Of a stretch of 64,000 nucleotides of DNA, positions 20,277-28,844 are shown piece after piece; the first letter of the stretch is position 1; each line of letters starts with the position of its first letter. Location: contig NZ_LMMR01000004.1 of assembly GCF_001422325.1 (NCBI RefSeq), forward strand, positions 439,752 through 503,751, given 5' to 3'. The position numbers and the translations under genes were made by a program. Under the pieces are notes generated by a model, which did not search any database, was not told the DNA's origin, and saw only the letters and a program-made list of their open reading frames with translations. This DNA is from Leifsonia sp. Leaf264 (GTDB lineage: Bacteria > Actinomycetota > Actinomycetes > Actinomycetales > Microbacteriaceae).

Positions 20277-20311
20277 CAAGGGGTCGCAGGTTCAAATCCT
20301 GTCAGCCCGAC
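20277..20311 (+). repeat. attR: right junction of the genomic island
   Basis: Exact 35-bp copy of tRNA-Pro positions 10031-10065. Upstream of it the sequence has no tRNA 5' half, so it is a partial tRNA left by integration and not a functional gene. Confidence 0.93.
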
Positions 20312-20360
20312 ACAGTACACAGTGGGCAGTTCTGGAAATCTTCCAAGAATCCCAAGAAAG

Positions 20361-20392
20361 AGGACCGCTTCCGAAATCTCGGAAGCGGTCCT
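20361..20392 (+). terminator. Rho-independent terminator, probably the original tRNA-Pro terminator
   Basis: A 13-bp perfect stem (aggaccgcttccg / cggaagcggtcct) with loop aaatct is followed by tcttcgtt. It sits about 50 bases past attR with no gene between, so before integration it would have followed the tRNA directly. Confidence 0.85.
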
Positions 20393-20663
20393 TCTTCGTT
20401 GCTCCGGTGATGATTGCCGCCAAACGGAGTGTGTCGCGGTCTGCTGCTCTGCCAGTTCCAGTCTGTCTGTCGGACGTGCGGTCCGATACGGCTCAGCGTT
20501 GGGCCGGCGGCTCGTGGCGGACCTCGCCGATCTCGAAGCTTCGCGTATGCGCGAGTCGATAGCGGTGGGCGGTGTCGTGGCTGCGAAGTGACTCCTGTCC
20601 TGCTTCTGGCAGACTGACCGACGAGCAGATCAAGGTGACTTCGGTCGGACAGGAGCGCGTGCA

Positions 20664-21137
20664 GTGACGCCCACCCACGTTCGCTCATTCAACTGGAGTT
20701 CACATGCGGAACTCACCGATTCGTCCCGCCCGATTCCGGATCAGATCAGGGTGAATCTCGACGCCCTCGACGGCGAACGAACGTGGAGCTACGCACTCTG
20801 GCCGCTTCCGAACGGACAGCGGATGAAGGACCTCGAGCCGTTCGTGACGGGGGACCAGTTCCTCCAGTCAGCCGGGACCGCCGGGGCGATGTCGATCGAA
20901 CTTCGCGAGATCGATGGCGACGGTCACGCCCGTCAGTTCGCTATCGGACGACCCGACACCTATTACGGAGCAGGCCATGTCGAGGCTGTCGTCTGGTCGG
21001 CAGGCGTGCACGCTCTTCATCTATTCCCCGGCGAAGTCTTCGGCGCCGATGAGGCTGCAGCCATCTATTTCAGCTACTACTCCAGCGGAACGGTGCCGGC
21101 TGCCTATCGACGCCGTGAACTCGACCAGAATTCCTGA
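20664..21137 (+). CDS. Hypothetical protein
   Basis: 157 residues, family not recognised. It is probably a soluble beta-rich protein: alternating hydrophobic strands such as TWSYALWPL, AMSIELREIDG, and VEAVVWSAGVHALHLFPGE, with an FGADEAAAIYFSYY end. The start is GTG 20664 with AGGAG 8 bases upstream, a good site. It lies just outside the island and upstream of the DUF4062-NTPase gene on the same strand; the 170-base gap argues against tight coupling. Confidence 0.72.
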   Translation: MTPTHVRSFNWSSHAELTDSSRPIPDQIRVNLDALDGERTWSYALWPLPNGQRMKDLEPFVTGDQFLQSAGTAGAMSIELREIDGDGHARQFAIGRPDTYYGAGHVEAVVWSAGVHALHLFPGEVFGADEAAAIYFSYYSSGTVPAAYRRRELDQNS

Positions 21138-21308
21138 CCATGGCCGTCGTGGAGTTTGGCGATGCCGGAATCACTGGATCGACTGAGTCGCTGTCTGCAG
21201 CTGCATCCGGTATCTAGGCGCAGGCAGGCGACATGTGGGTACCCGAGGATCGGGGGCCCACCAATTCCTGCGAAACCGTGGCGCGATAACCGCTGATCGC
21301 GCCATGAT

Positions 21309-23942
21309 ATGCACATGACAGGGCCCGTCAGGCCCGCGATCCGCACACCCGATCAGCGGATCCGGGTGTTCGTGAGCTCGACGCTTCGGGAGCTCGCGGA
21401 TGAGCGGCGCGCGGTGCGCGCGGCGATCGAGCGACTCCGCCTCGCGCCGGTGATGTTCGAACTGGGTGCGCGTCCTCATCCGCCGAGGGCTCTGTACCGC
21501 GCCTACCTGGCACAGTCCGACGTCTTCGTCGGCATCTACGGCGACAGCTACGGCTGGGTCGCTCCCGATGAAGACGTGTCCGGCCTCGAGGACGAGTACA
21601 ACCTCGCCGCGGCGTCGATGCCGAAGCTGATCTACATCAAGGCGTCGACGCAACGCGATGCGCGCCTCGACGGCTTGATCGACCGCATCCGCTCCGACGA
21701 CACCGCTGCCTACCTCCCGTTCGAGAACGCCGCCGACCTCGAAGAGCAGGTCGCCGGCGACCTCGCGGCGCTGCTGGCTGAGAGGTTCGACGAGTCGCGG
21801 GTCGCCGGTGACAGCGAGCTGTCGGCGGCGACGCCATCCGCGATCGAGAGGATCCCCGTCGCCTACACCGCGACGATCGGCCGCGAGGGTGATCTCGAGC
21901 GCCTGCGCGATCTGCTGCGCCACGGAGAGAGCAGGGTCGTCAGCATGATCGGGCCGGGCGGGATCGGCAAGAGCAGGCTGGCGATCGAGACGGCACGCGC
22001 CGCCGAGGACCTCTTCCCCGACGGCATCTACTTCGCGCTGCTCGAGGGCGTGCTCGAGCCGGGGCTGCTCGTTCCCACCATCGCCTACACCCTCGGCATC
22101 CGCGACAACGGCGAGGCCGCCCTCGAGGAGCGCATCGCTCACGCACTCGCGGGGCGACGGGTGCTTATCGTGCTCGACAACTTCGAACAGATCGTGGATG
22201 CCGCCCCCGTGCTGGTGCGCCTCTATGCGGCGGCACCGCTCGCCACGTTCCTGGTGACGAGCCGCATCGTGCTGCGCATCCGTGGCGAGCAGGTGTATGA
22301 GGTGGGCCCGCTGCCCACGCCGGACGGCGTCGGCGCCGCCACCCTCGACCGCACGCTGCGCTCCTCGGCCTGCGTGCTCTTCGTCGACAGGGCGGCTGCG
22401 GTGAAGCCCGGCTTCGCCATCACGGAGGAGAACGCATCCGACATCGCCGACATCTGTCGGCGTCTCGAGGGGCTGCCGCTGGCCATCGAACTCGCCGCGG
22501 CGAAGGTCAGGCTGCTGACGCCACGCGGCATCGCCGAGCGCCTCGAGCAAAGCCTGCCGTTGCTCACGGCATCGGTGCGCGACATGCCCGAACGGCACAG
22601 CACCATGCGGGCGACCATCGACTGGAGCGTGAGCCTGCTGCCGGATGCCGACCGCGAGCTGTTGGAGGATCTCGGTGTCTTCGCGACCCGGTTCACCCTG
22701 GAGGCCGTCGAGGCGCTGGGAGCCGGCCGGTCGTGGGACGGGATGGCGCTCGACAGTCTCGCGGCGCTCATCGACGCGTCGCTCGTGAAGCAGACCGAGA
22801 TCGATGGCCGGGTGGTCTTCTCGCTGCTCGCCCTCGTGCGCGAATACGCCCTGGGCCGCCTGAAGATCGCCGGCGACGCGGGCGTCATCCGCGCAGCGCA
22901 CGCTGACTACTACAGCGACTTCGTCGCCCGGACCGCTCCGAAACTCCGCGGACGCGAGCAGGCCGATGCCGTCGCCCAGCTGGGCCTCGAGCTGCCGAAC
23001 CTGCGTGCGGCGGTTCGCCACCTGATCTACACCGACCGCCTCGACGACGCTGGCGCCTTCGCGTGGAACCTGCTCATCTACTGGTGGATCGCCGGATTCT
23101 TCGCCGAGGTGCGGGTCTGGATGCTGGAGTTGCTGGGCAAGGAGCTGCCGATCACGCAGCACACCAGGGCCGTCGCCTGGTTCCTCGCCCTGTGGGGGGA
23201 GATGTGGCAGAGGCCGTCGGAGGGCGTGGTGGCCGGTCTCGCCGAGTGCGTGCGACTCTTCACCGAGAGCGGAGACGAGGATGCCGCAGCGATGGCGCTC
23301 GCCGCGCGCGCGACCGCGCGCCTCCAACTGCCGACGCCCGACGTGAAGACCGCGGGTCGTGAGCTCACCGACGCGGCCGCGCGTCAACACGCTGTCGGAA
23401 ACACGTGGGCCGAGGCGATCACCGAGGTCTCGCGGGGTCGCCTGGCATGGTTGCTCGGCTCGCCGGAGGATGCGCTGACGCGCTTCAACCGAGCCGCCGA
23501 GATCGCCGAGGCGAGCGGCGACTTGTTCACGCTCTCGGTGGCCGGCAACCACCAGGCGCGGCTGCTGCTGCTTCGAGGTGATGTGGATGCCGCGGAGGAC
23601 GCGTGCGTGCGAACACTGCTGGTCTCGATCCGCCTGCACCACGAGGAGGGCATCGCCTACGGACTCGAGGGACTCTGCGCTGTCGCGGCCGAACGCGGCG
23701 ACGGCGAACGCGCCGGTGCGCTCTCGGCCGCGGCCGCTGTCATCCGTCACCGCATCGGCGTCTTCGATGCCGAGGCGTTCCGGGTGCACACCCCGCAGCT
23801 GGATGCGGCTCGCGAGGCCGACCCGGCGGCTGTCGCGGCCGGCGAGCGCCAGGGTGCCGACCTCACGGTCAGCGAGGCCATCGCTCTCGCCCTTCCCGAG
23901 TCCGCCATGGACGCACTCCGGCGGTCGCTCGCAGACTGGTGA
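21309..23942 (+). CDS. DUF4062-NTPase (STAND/NB-ARC-like)-TPR protein, NLR-like architecture
   Basis: 877 residues. Residues about 15-160 match DUF4062, a TIR-like domain (IRVFVSSTLRELADER, VFVGIYGDSYGW). A P-loop NTPase of the STAND type follows: Walker A GPGGIGKSR near 218, Walker B VLIVLDNFEQI near 285, LVTSR sensor near 316, and GLPLAIELAAAKV near 393. A winged-helix-like region and a long TPR-like helical array fill the C-terminus. I see no DNA-binding LuxR or SARP domain. This effector-switch-sensor order is that of NLR-type signalling proteins, including several phage-defence proteins, but plain regulatory roles are also known for such ATPases. Start ATG 21309 or 21315; no strong ribosome-binding site. 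Confidence 0.82.
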   Translation: MHMTGPVRPAIRTPDQRIRVFVSSTLRELADERRAVRAAIERLRLAPVMFELGARPHPPRALYRAYLAQSDVFVGIYGDSYGWVAPDEDVSGLEDEYNLAAASMPKLIYIKASTQRDARLDGLIDRIRSDDTAAYLPFENAADLEEQVAGDLAALLAERFDESRVAGDSELSAATPSAIERIPVAYTATIGREGDLERLRDLLRHGESRVVSMIGPGGIGKSRLAIETARAAEDLFPDGIYFALLEGVLEPGLLVPTIAYTLGIRDNGEAALEERIAHALAGRRVLIVLDNFEQIVDAAPVLVRLYAAAPLATFLVTSRIVLRIRGEQVYEVGPLPTPDGVGAATLDRTLRSSACVLFVDRAAAVKPGFAITEENASDIADICRRLEGLPLAIELAAAKVRLLTPRGIAERLEQSLPLLTASVRDMPERHSTMRATIDWSVSLLPDADRELLEDLGVFATRFTLEAVEALGAGRSWDGMALDSLAALIDASLVKQTEIDGRVVFSLLALVREYALGRLKIAGDAGVIRAAHADYYSDFVARTAPKLRGREQADAVAQLGLELPNLRAAVRHLIYTDRLDDAGAFAWNLLIYWWIAGFFAEVRVWMLELLGKELPITQHTRAVAWFLALWGEMWQRPSEGVVAGLAECVRLFTESGDEDAAAMALAARATARLQLPTPDVKTAGRELTDAAARQHAVGNTWAEAITEVSRGRLAWLLGSPEDALTRFNRAAEIAEASGDLFTLSVAGNHQARLLLLRGDVDAAEDACVRTLLVSIRLHHEEGIAYGLEGLCAVAAERGDGERAGALSAAAAVIRHRIGVFDAEAFRVHTPQLDAAREADPAAVAAGERQGADLTVSEAIALALPESAMDALRRSLADW

Positions 23943-24076
23943 GACGGATCCGATGCCGGCGGCATCCATCTGACACTGCAGACGACGGGGTCCGACGCGC
24001 GTGACAGGGCGTGACACGAGCGGGCCGCGCCGGAAGAAGAGCCGTGGGCGGACGCTCAGGCTCCCCTCGACGGCTG

Positions 24077-24754
24077 TCAGACGAGCACAGCCTCCGGGCC
24101 GCTGTACTCGAGCATCTCCTCGGCGTCGAGCCGGGATCGCCCGTGCCGGCCATGGATGGCGTTGTACTTGCCGCCGATCTCCAGCTGACGCGACATGCCG
24201 ATATCGCCGACCAACCAGGGGTTCCATCCGGTTCGGGTGAAGTACGGCCTGACGATCTCGGCGCTGCGCGCGCTGTCTGCTGCGAACGGCAGCACGGCGG
24301 ACTGCTCGCCGCCTTCTTCGATGAAGGCCGTTGCCAGGTTCGAGAAGGCCTTGACGTGACCGACGCCGTGAGGGAGGAGAGTCGCGACGAACTCGCCCGC
24401 CGATCCCTCCGCCGGATGCGCCGGGATGATTCCCTGGGGAGTGACGTCCAGCGGGTTCGACACGTCGAGCAGCACCCTGCCAACGAGATGGTCGCCGAGA
24501 CCGGCGATGACGGAACGCTGTGGAGCGTTCCAGAGCGTGGTGAGGGCGACGATCTCCTGGCCGTCCACGGCCTCGATGAGCGAGTCCGCGATCGTCACTT
24601 CGGCGTCGCGCGCGACAGCTCGCACGTGGGCGGCGGCAGCCTGAGCCTTCGCGGGGCGGTGATGGTACAGGCGAACGCTCACGCCACTGCGCGCGAAGAG
24701 GCGCGCGACAGCCGTTCCGTGGCGCCCCGGACCGATGAGTGCGATCGAGGTCAT
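24077..24754 (-). CDS. NADP-dependent F420-reductase-like NAD(P)-binding protein
   Basis: 225 residues. The N-terminal SIALIGPGRHGTAVARLF is a Rossmann dinucleotide-binding loop, and VKAFSNLATAF is the conserved segment of the F420H2:NADP oxidoreductase-like family (F420_oxidored). It probably shuttles hydride between NADP and another cofactor, or reduces a small substrate; which one cannot be told. It overlaps the upstream oxidoreductase by 4 bases (ATGA), so the two form an operon downstream of the palindromic operator at 25731-25752. Confidence 0.82.
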   Translation of the reverse strand: MTSIALIGPGRHGTAVARLFARSGVSVRLYHHRPAKAQAAAAHVRAVARDAEVTIADSLIEAVDGQEIVALTTLWNAPQRSVIAGLGDHLVGRVLLDVSNPLDVTPQGIIPAHPAEGSAGEFVATLLPHGVGHVKAFSNLATAFIEEGGEQSAVLPFAADSARSAEIVRPYFTRTGWNPWLVGDIGMSRQLEIGGKYNAIHGRHGRSRLDAEEMLEYSGPEAVLV

Positions 24755-25695
24755 GTCAGGCTCCCCTCTGCGGGGAGATGGGGATTGTCCGACAGGTCGA
24801 GTACGAGCTTTCCACGGGAGTGCCCGCTGTCGAGGCGTCGGTGAGCCTCGACGATGTTGGTGAAGGGCACCGACTCGACCGGGAGCACGAGAGTGCCGTC
24901 GGCGACGGCATCGAGGAGTTCCTGGAGTTGTGCCGCGCTACGACGTACCTGGACGAGGCGGATGCCGTGAGACGTCATCGTCTCGGGTACCAGTGTGATG
25001 GACTGGCCGCCCGCTCGGAGCACCGCGCTTGCGATGTCGCCGGCTTCCCGCGATCCCGCCAGATCGACGGATGCGGCGATCGGTGAGCCAGCGGCAGCCT
25101 CGGCGATCCGATCCGCCACCCCGGCGCCGTACACGACCGCACTGGCCCCGATCGAGCGAAGGTGCTCCTGGTTGGCGGCACTCGCGGTACCGATGACCCT
25201 GAAGCCGCGGGCAACCGCTAGTTGGGTGAGGACAGTGCCGACGCCGCCGGCGGCCCCGTGGACGACGATCACGTCTCCCTTGACGAGCCGAACGGAGGCC
25301 AGGGCGGTGATGGCGCTCTGGCCGACGCCACTGAGTCCGCCGGCCAGCGCCCAACCGAGGCCCGCTGGCTTGTGCGCGAGCCTGTCGGCATCCGTCGTCA
25401 CCAGATCAGCATCGGCACCACTCACGCCCCAGCCGATGACTTCATGGCCGACCGCGTGGCGGGCGTCACGCGACTCGACGACGATCCCGGCGAATTCGGT
25501 GCCGAGAGTCATCGGCACGGTGCCGCCGAAACTGCCGCTGCGGCGGCGCGCATCCACGGGGTTCAGCCCGCCGGTGCGCACGGCGACGCGGATCTCGCCC
25601 TGCCGCAAGGAGGCGACAGGATGTTCTTCGATGGCGATCGCCTCGGGTGGGCCGAACCGCCGGGCGACGGCGATGCGGTGGCGCTGCATGGTCAT
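24751..25695 (-). CDS. Quinone-oxidoreductase-like MDR family alcohol dehydrogenase
   Basis: 314 residues. Medium-chain dehydrogenase/reductase without the zinc-binding cysteines: GroES-like N-terminus (GGLNPVDARRRSG), then the NADPH-binding loop HGAAGGVGTVLTQLA at about 147-161. It should reduce a quinone or enone with NADPH. ATG 25695 has GAGAGG about 8 bases upstream. It lies between its probable MarR regulator and the F420-reductase-like gene, all on the minus strand. Electrophile or redox-stress defence is the usual job of such MarR-linked operons; that is inference. Confidence 0.87.
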   Translation of the reverse strand: MTMQRHRIAVARRFGPPEAIAIEEHPVASLRQGEIRVAVRTGGLNPVDARRRSGSFGGTVPMTLGTEFAGIVVESRDARHAVGHEVIGWGVSGADADLVTTDADRLAHKPAGLGWALAGGLSGVGQSAITALASVRLVKGDVIVVHGAAGGVGTVLTQLAVARGFRVIGTASAANQEHLRSIGASAVVYGAGVADRIAEAAAGSPIAASVDLAGSREAGDIASAVLRAGGQSITLVPETMTSHGIRLVQVRRSAAQLQELLDAVADGTLVLPVESVPFTNIVEAHRRLDSGHSRGKLVLDLSDNPHLPAEGSLT

Positions 25696-25730
25696 GGGAC
25701 TACCTCTCCGGGCGGGGACGACCCGCTCCG

Positions 25731-25752
25731 GTTATCTGTAACTACAGATAAC
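25731..25752. promoter_or_regulatory. Palindromic operator for the MarR regulator
   Basis: Perfect inverted repeat gttatctgta-ac-tacagataac: 10-bp arms with a 2-bp spacer. It lies 36-57 bases upstream of the oxidoreductase start and just after the marR stop, and its AT-rich composition fits a promoter/operator. MarR dimers bind sites of this size. Confidence 0.8.
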
Positions 25753-25776
25753 GGAAGGATATTCCCGAGAGGCCCC

Positions 25777-26244
25777 TCAGCCCTGAGGTGGCGCCGAGGT
25801 GACCCCTTCGTTCCCGGCGAGGCGGCGAGCGAAAGCCAGGAGCGGCTCCACGTCCGCGTCGGCGATCAACGGTTCGAATTCGGTGCTGAGTGATGCGAGA
25901 TGTGCTGATCTGGCGCGCGCGATGAGGTCGGCGCCGGCTGCCGTGAGAGAGACGTCGATGACCCGTGCGTCTGCCCGACGCGGCGTGCGTTCGACGTGAC
26001 CCTGCTCAGCGAGGCGGCCGATGAGATGCGAGGCCGAGCCCGAGCTGTAGAGCAGTCCCGTTGCAAGGGCACTCGTGCTGAGAGTGGTTCCCGGGCTCTC
26101 CGACAAGAGCAGCAGGGCCTCGAACTGCGGCACCGTGAGCCCGAACTCGGTCTTGAGTTCAGCGGTCAGACGCAGCATCATCGCTCGTTGACCGTAGAGC
26201 AGGCCGCGCCAGATCTCCTGGCGTGGAGTGAACCTGTTCGACAA
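25777..26244 (-). CDS. MarR family transcriptional regulator
   Basis: 155 residues with TTG start at 26244, chosen because a near-perfect AGGAGGT lies 7 bases upstream on its strand; the GTG at 26265 overlaps that site. The winged helix-turn-helix runs through LTVPQFEALLLLSE...LSTSALATGLLYSSGSASHLIGRLAEQGHVERTPRRADAR, the standard MarR core with the wing at RADARVIDVSLT. It likely represses the downstream oxidoreductase pair through the palindrome at 25731-25752. Confidence 0.9.
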   Translation of the reverse strand: MSNRFTPRQEIWRGLLYGQRAMMLRLTAELKTEFGLTVPQFEALLLLSESPGTTLSTSALATGLLYSSGSASHLIGRLAEQGHVERTPRRADARVIDVSLTAAGADLIARARSAHLASLSTEFEPLIADADVEPLLAFARRLAGNEGVTSAPPQG

Positions 26245-26325
26245 AACCGCTACCTCCTGGGCCACGCGACGGGGCTGTCCCGAGCGTACAGTCCCCGTGG
26301 AGGGGCCGCGGCGATCAACTCGGTC

Positions 26326-26385
26326 GAGTGCGAGTGCGAGTGCGAGTGCCAGTGCGAGTGCGAGTGCGAGCGCGAGCGCGAGTGC
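26326..26385. repeat. Hexanucleotide tandem repeat (gagtgc)x10 upstream of marR
   Basis: Ten consecutive 6-bp units: four gagtgc, one cagtgc, two gagtgc, two gagcgc, one gagtgc. It lies in the 160-base gap between the GerW-like gene and marR (both minus strand), about 80 bases before the marR start. Copy number could vary by slippage and alter promoter spacing. Confidence 0.9.
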
Positions 26386-26425
26386 CGCTGCCCGGCAGTT
26401 GCGTGCCGCGGCCAGTCACAGCTGG

Positions 26426-26818
26426 TCAGTTCCTCGCGCGGCCGCCGTTCGCTGCGCTGATGATCCGCGCCACGGCCCAGCCGAGCGCAGACACCAGGGG
26501 CACGCTCACGATGATCATGGCCACGGCGTTCGGGCGGAACTTCAGCCCGTCCGGACCACGCACGTATGCGCCGACCGGCAGGATGTAGCCGCCACCCCCA
26601 CCGCCGCTTCCTTCCCCTTGGCCGTCCGGTCCGGCGTCCTTCTCCGGCCACCGTCCCGAGCCTCCGCCCCCGCCGAAGCCGAACATGACCAAGGCCGCCG
26701 GCACGATCTCCTGGCCGCCGACGGTGATGCTCTCGCCGAACGCCATCCTCGTGCCCCAGTGCGGCACTGACGCCGTCAAGCTCTCGATCGGGTTCTCTGA
26801 TGTGCTGTTCTCTGGCAT
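26426..26818 (-). CDS. GerW/YtfJ-like spore-protein family homologue
   Basis: 130 residues. The core VGGQEIVPAALVMFGFGGGGG...GGYILPVGAYVRGPDGLKF matches the GerW (YtfJ) C-terminal family, found in Bacillus spores but also widespread in non-spore-forming actinobacteria, where its role is unknown. Gly-rich loops separate the two halves, and a hydrophobic C-terminal segment (about 103-123) may anchor it to the membrane. ATG 26818 has GGAAG 5 bases upstream and is preferred over ATG 26833. Confidence 0.78.
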   Translation of the reverse strand: MPENSTSENPIESLTASVPHWGTRMAFGESITVGGQEIVPAALVMFGFGGGGGSGRWPEKDAGPDGQGEGSGGGGGGYILPVGAYVRGPDGLKFRPNAVAMIIVSVPLVSALGWAVARIISAANGGRARN

Positions 26819-27058
26819 TCGACTTCCATTCATTGGCGTCGCCGACAGCGACTCGATGATGTGGTCACGTCCTCGTGGGGCCAGACGCTGACACCAACGA
26901 TAGAACGCTGTCGTGTCGTCCGACAGGGCGACGACCGTGGATTCGACCCTTGTCGGTCGTGGGCGGCAGTCACTACCATCGGGACACCCGGTCGGAGCCG
27001 CCTCGGGTTCATCCGCCCAGCGCTGCTCCGTCGGCGCACCGCACGAGTCGAGGTCTGC

Positions 27059-28747
27059 ATGACCGTCATGTCGAAGCTGGTTCCCGAGTGGATGCGCAGC
27101 TACAAGCCCGCGTGGCTCACGGGCGACCTGATCGCCGGCGTCACCCTCGCGGCCGTCGCCATCCCCGAGACCATGGGCTACACCTCGATAGCGCAGACGC
27201 CCGTCATCACGGGGCTCTACACGATCCTGTTCCCGACCGTGGTGTTCGCGCTGCTCGGTTCCTCGCGCCTGCTCGTGGTCGGCGCCGACTCGGCGACGGC
27301 GGCGATCATGGCGGCCGGCCTCGCCAGCCTCGGGATCGCCGGACTCACGCCGAATTCGGCGGAGTGGGTCGCGTGGTCCAGCCTTGTCGCGCTGATCTGC
27401 GGCGGTCTGCTCATCCTCGCGAGACTGTTCAGGCTCGGCTTCCTGGGTGACTTCCTCAGCGCATCGGTGCTCATCGGTTTCCTCACCGGTGTCGGCATCC
27501 AGGTGCTGACAGGGCAGCTTCCGGAGATGCTCGGCATCCCGAAGGGCTCAGGGAACTGGTTCGAGCAGCAGTGGCACACCATCACGCACGTGCCGGCGGC
27601 GAACGGGTGGACCGTCGCCTTCGCCGTCGGAACACTGGCCATCATCGTCGGGTCGCGGATGATCAGCCGCGCTGTGCCCGGCGCCGTCATCGCGGTGATC
27701 CTGTCGATCATCCTGTCGAACGCACTGGACGCGAAAGCCGTGGGGGTAGCCGTGATCGGCCCGGTCGACGGCGGGTTCCCAGCGATCGGCCTGCCGCAGG
27801 GGATCAACCTCGGTGACGTGCCGACGGTGCTCGGGATAGCGCTGTCGTGCTTCTTCCTCATCATCGCCCAGAGTGCGGCCACGTCGCGGAGCTTCGCGAT
27901 GAAGCACGACCAGCGCGTCGACATCAACCGCGACATCGTGGGGCTGAGCGGAGCGAACATCGCTGCCGGCCTCACCGGAACCTTCGTGGTGAACGGTAGC
28001 CCGACCAAGACCGAGATCCTCGATGAGCAGCGCGGGCGCACCCAACTCGCCAACATCACGATGGCCGTCGTCGTGCTCATCGTCGTGCTGTTCCTCACCC
28101 CGTACCTCACCAACATGCCGACGGCGGTGCTCGCGGCGATAGTCTTCATGATCGGCTTGGGCCTGTTGGACTTCACCGGGCTCGCCCGCATCCGTGCCGC
28201 GCGTGCGAGCGAGTTCCTCATCGCCTGTCTCACCGCCATCACCGTGTTCGGATGGGGTGTCGAGCAGGGCATCGTCCTGGCTGTCGTGCTCTCGATCCTG
28301 GAGCTCGTGCGCCGGGCGTACTCGCCGAAGGACTTCCTCGTGGGCGAGAACGAGGACGGCACACCGAAATTCACCCCGGCGACCCCGGGGAGCGAGAGCC
28401 TGCCGGGGCTCCTGGTCTTCAGGTTCGATGCTCGGCTCTTCTACGCCAATGCCAGTCTCTTCGTCGACGACATCCTGGAGCTGGCGAAGACGGCGCCGAC
28501 GCCGGTGCGCTGGCTGGTGCTGGACTGCTCGTCCATCGGCGACATCGACTACTCCGCGAGCCTCAACCTCGCCGGTCTGATCAAGACGCTCCACGCGGAG
28601 AACCGGATCTTCGCCCTGGCGGCGGTCGATCCGACCCTGATGGCGGACCTCCAGCGATACGGCACGCTCGATGATTTCGACAATGCGCACATCTACGCCA
28701 CCGTCGGCGAAGCCATCGAAGGGTTCCGCGCCGACATCCCGAGATGA
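27059..28747 (+). CDS. SulP family anion permease with STAS domain
   Basis: 562 residues. It opens with the SulP consensus around DLIAGVTLAAVAIPETMGY, has 10-14 membrane helices (about 20-410), and ends in a cytoplasmic STAS domain (about 445-560) with the loop LDCSSIGDIDYSA, in which a phosphorylatable serine is usual. It transports sulfate, bicarbonate or a carboxylate; the substrate is not decidable. ATG 27059 is chosen because upstream in-frame codons are not family-like and GAGG lies about 7 bases before it. An APC permease gene follows 97 bases later. Confidence 0.88.
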   Translation: MTVMSKLVPEWMRSYKPAWLTGDLIAGVTLAAVAIPETMGYTSIAQTPVITGLYTILFPTVVFALLGSSRLLVVGADSATAAIMAAGLASLGIAGLTPNSAEWVAWSSLVALICGGLLILARLFRLGFLGDFLSASVLIGFLTGVGIQVLTGQLPEMLGIPKGSGNWFEQQWHTITHVPAANGWTVAFAVGTLAIIVGSRMISRAVPGAVIAVILSIILSNALDAKAVGVAVIGPVDGGFPAIGLPQGINLGDVPTVLGIALSCFFLIIAQSAATSRSFAMKHDQRVDINRDIVGLSGANIAAGLTGTFVVNGSPTKTEILDEQRGRTQLANITMAVVVLIVVLFLTPYLTNMPTAVLAAIVFMIGLGLLDFTGLARIRAARASEFLIACLTAITVFGWGVEQGIVLAVVLSILELVRRAYSPKDFLVGENEDGTPKFTPATPGSESLPGLLVFRFDARLFYANASLFVDDILELAKTAPTPVRWLVLDCSSIGDIDYSASLNLAGLIKTLHAENRIFALAAVDPTLMADLQRYGTLDDFDNAHIYATVGEAIEGFRADIPR

Positions 28748-28844
28748 GGCCTCCCTGAGCGGTCGCGACTGGCGCAATGTCGCTCCAGGGGTTGAGGTGG
28801 AGGGACGGATGTGGTCGGCTGGGGTCCGGGGAAAGGGGTACATG

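Noticed and set aside
20277-20311. Possible second tRNA gene at attR
   Set aside because: Only the 3' 34 bases of tRNA-Pro are present; the 5' half is missing, so it is an attachment-site copy.
21171-24227. 1018-residue minus-strand frame opposite the DUF4062 gene
   Set aside because: Low-complexity shadow with no motif; the plus strand has intact Walker and GLPL motifs.
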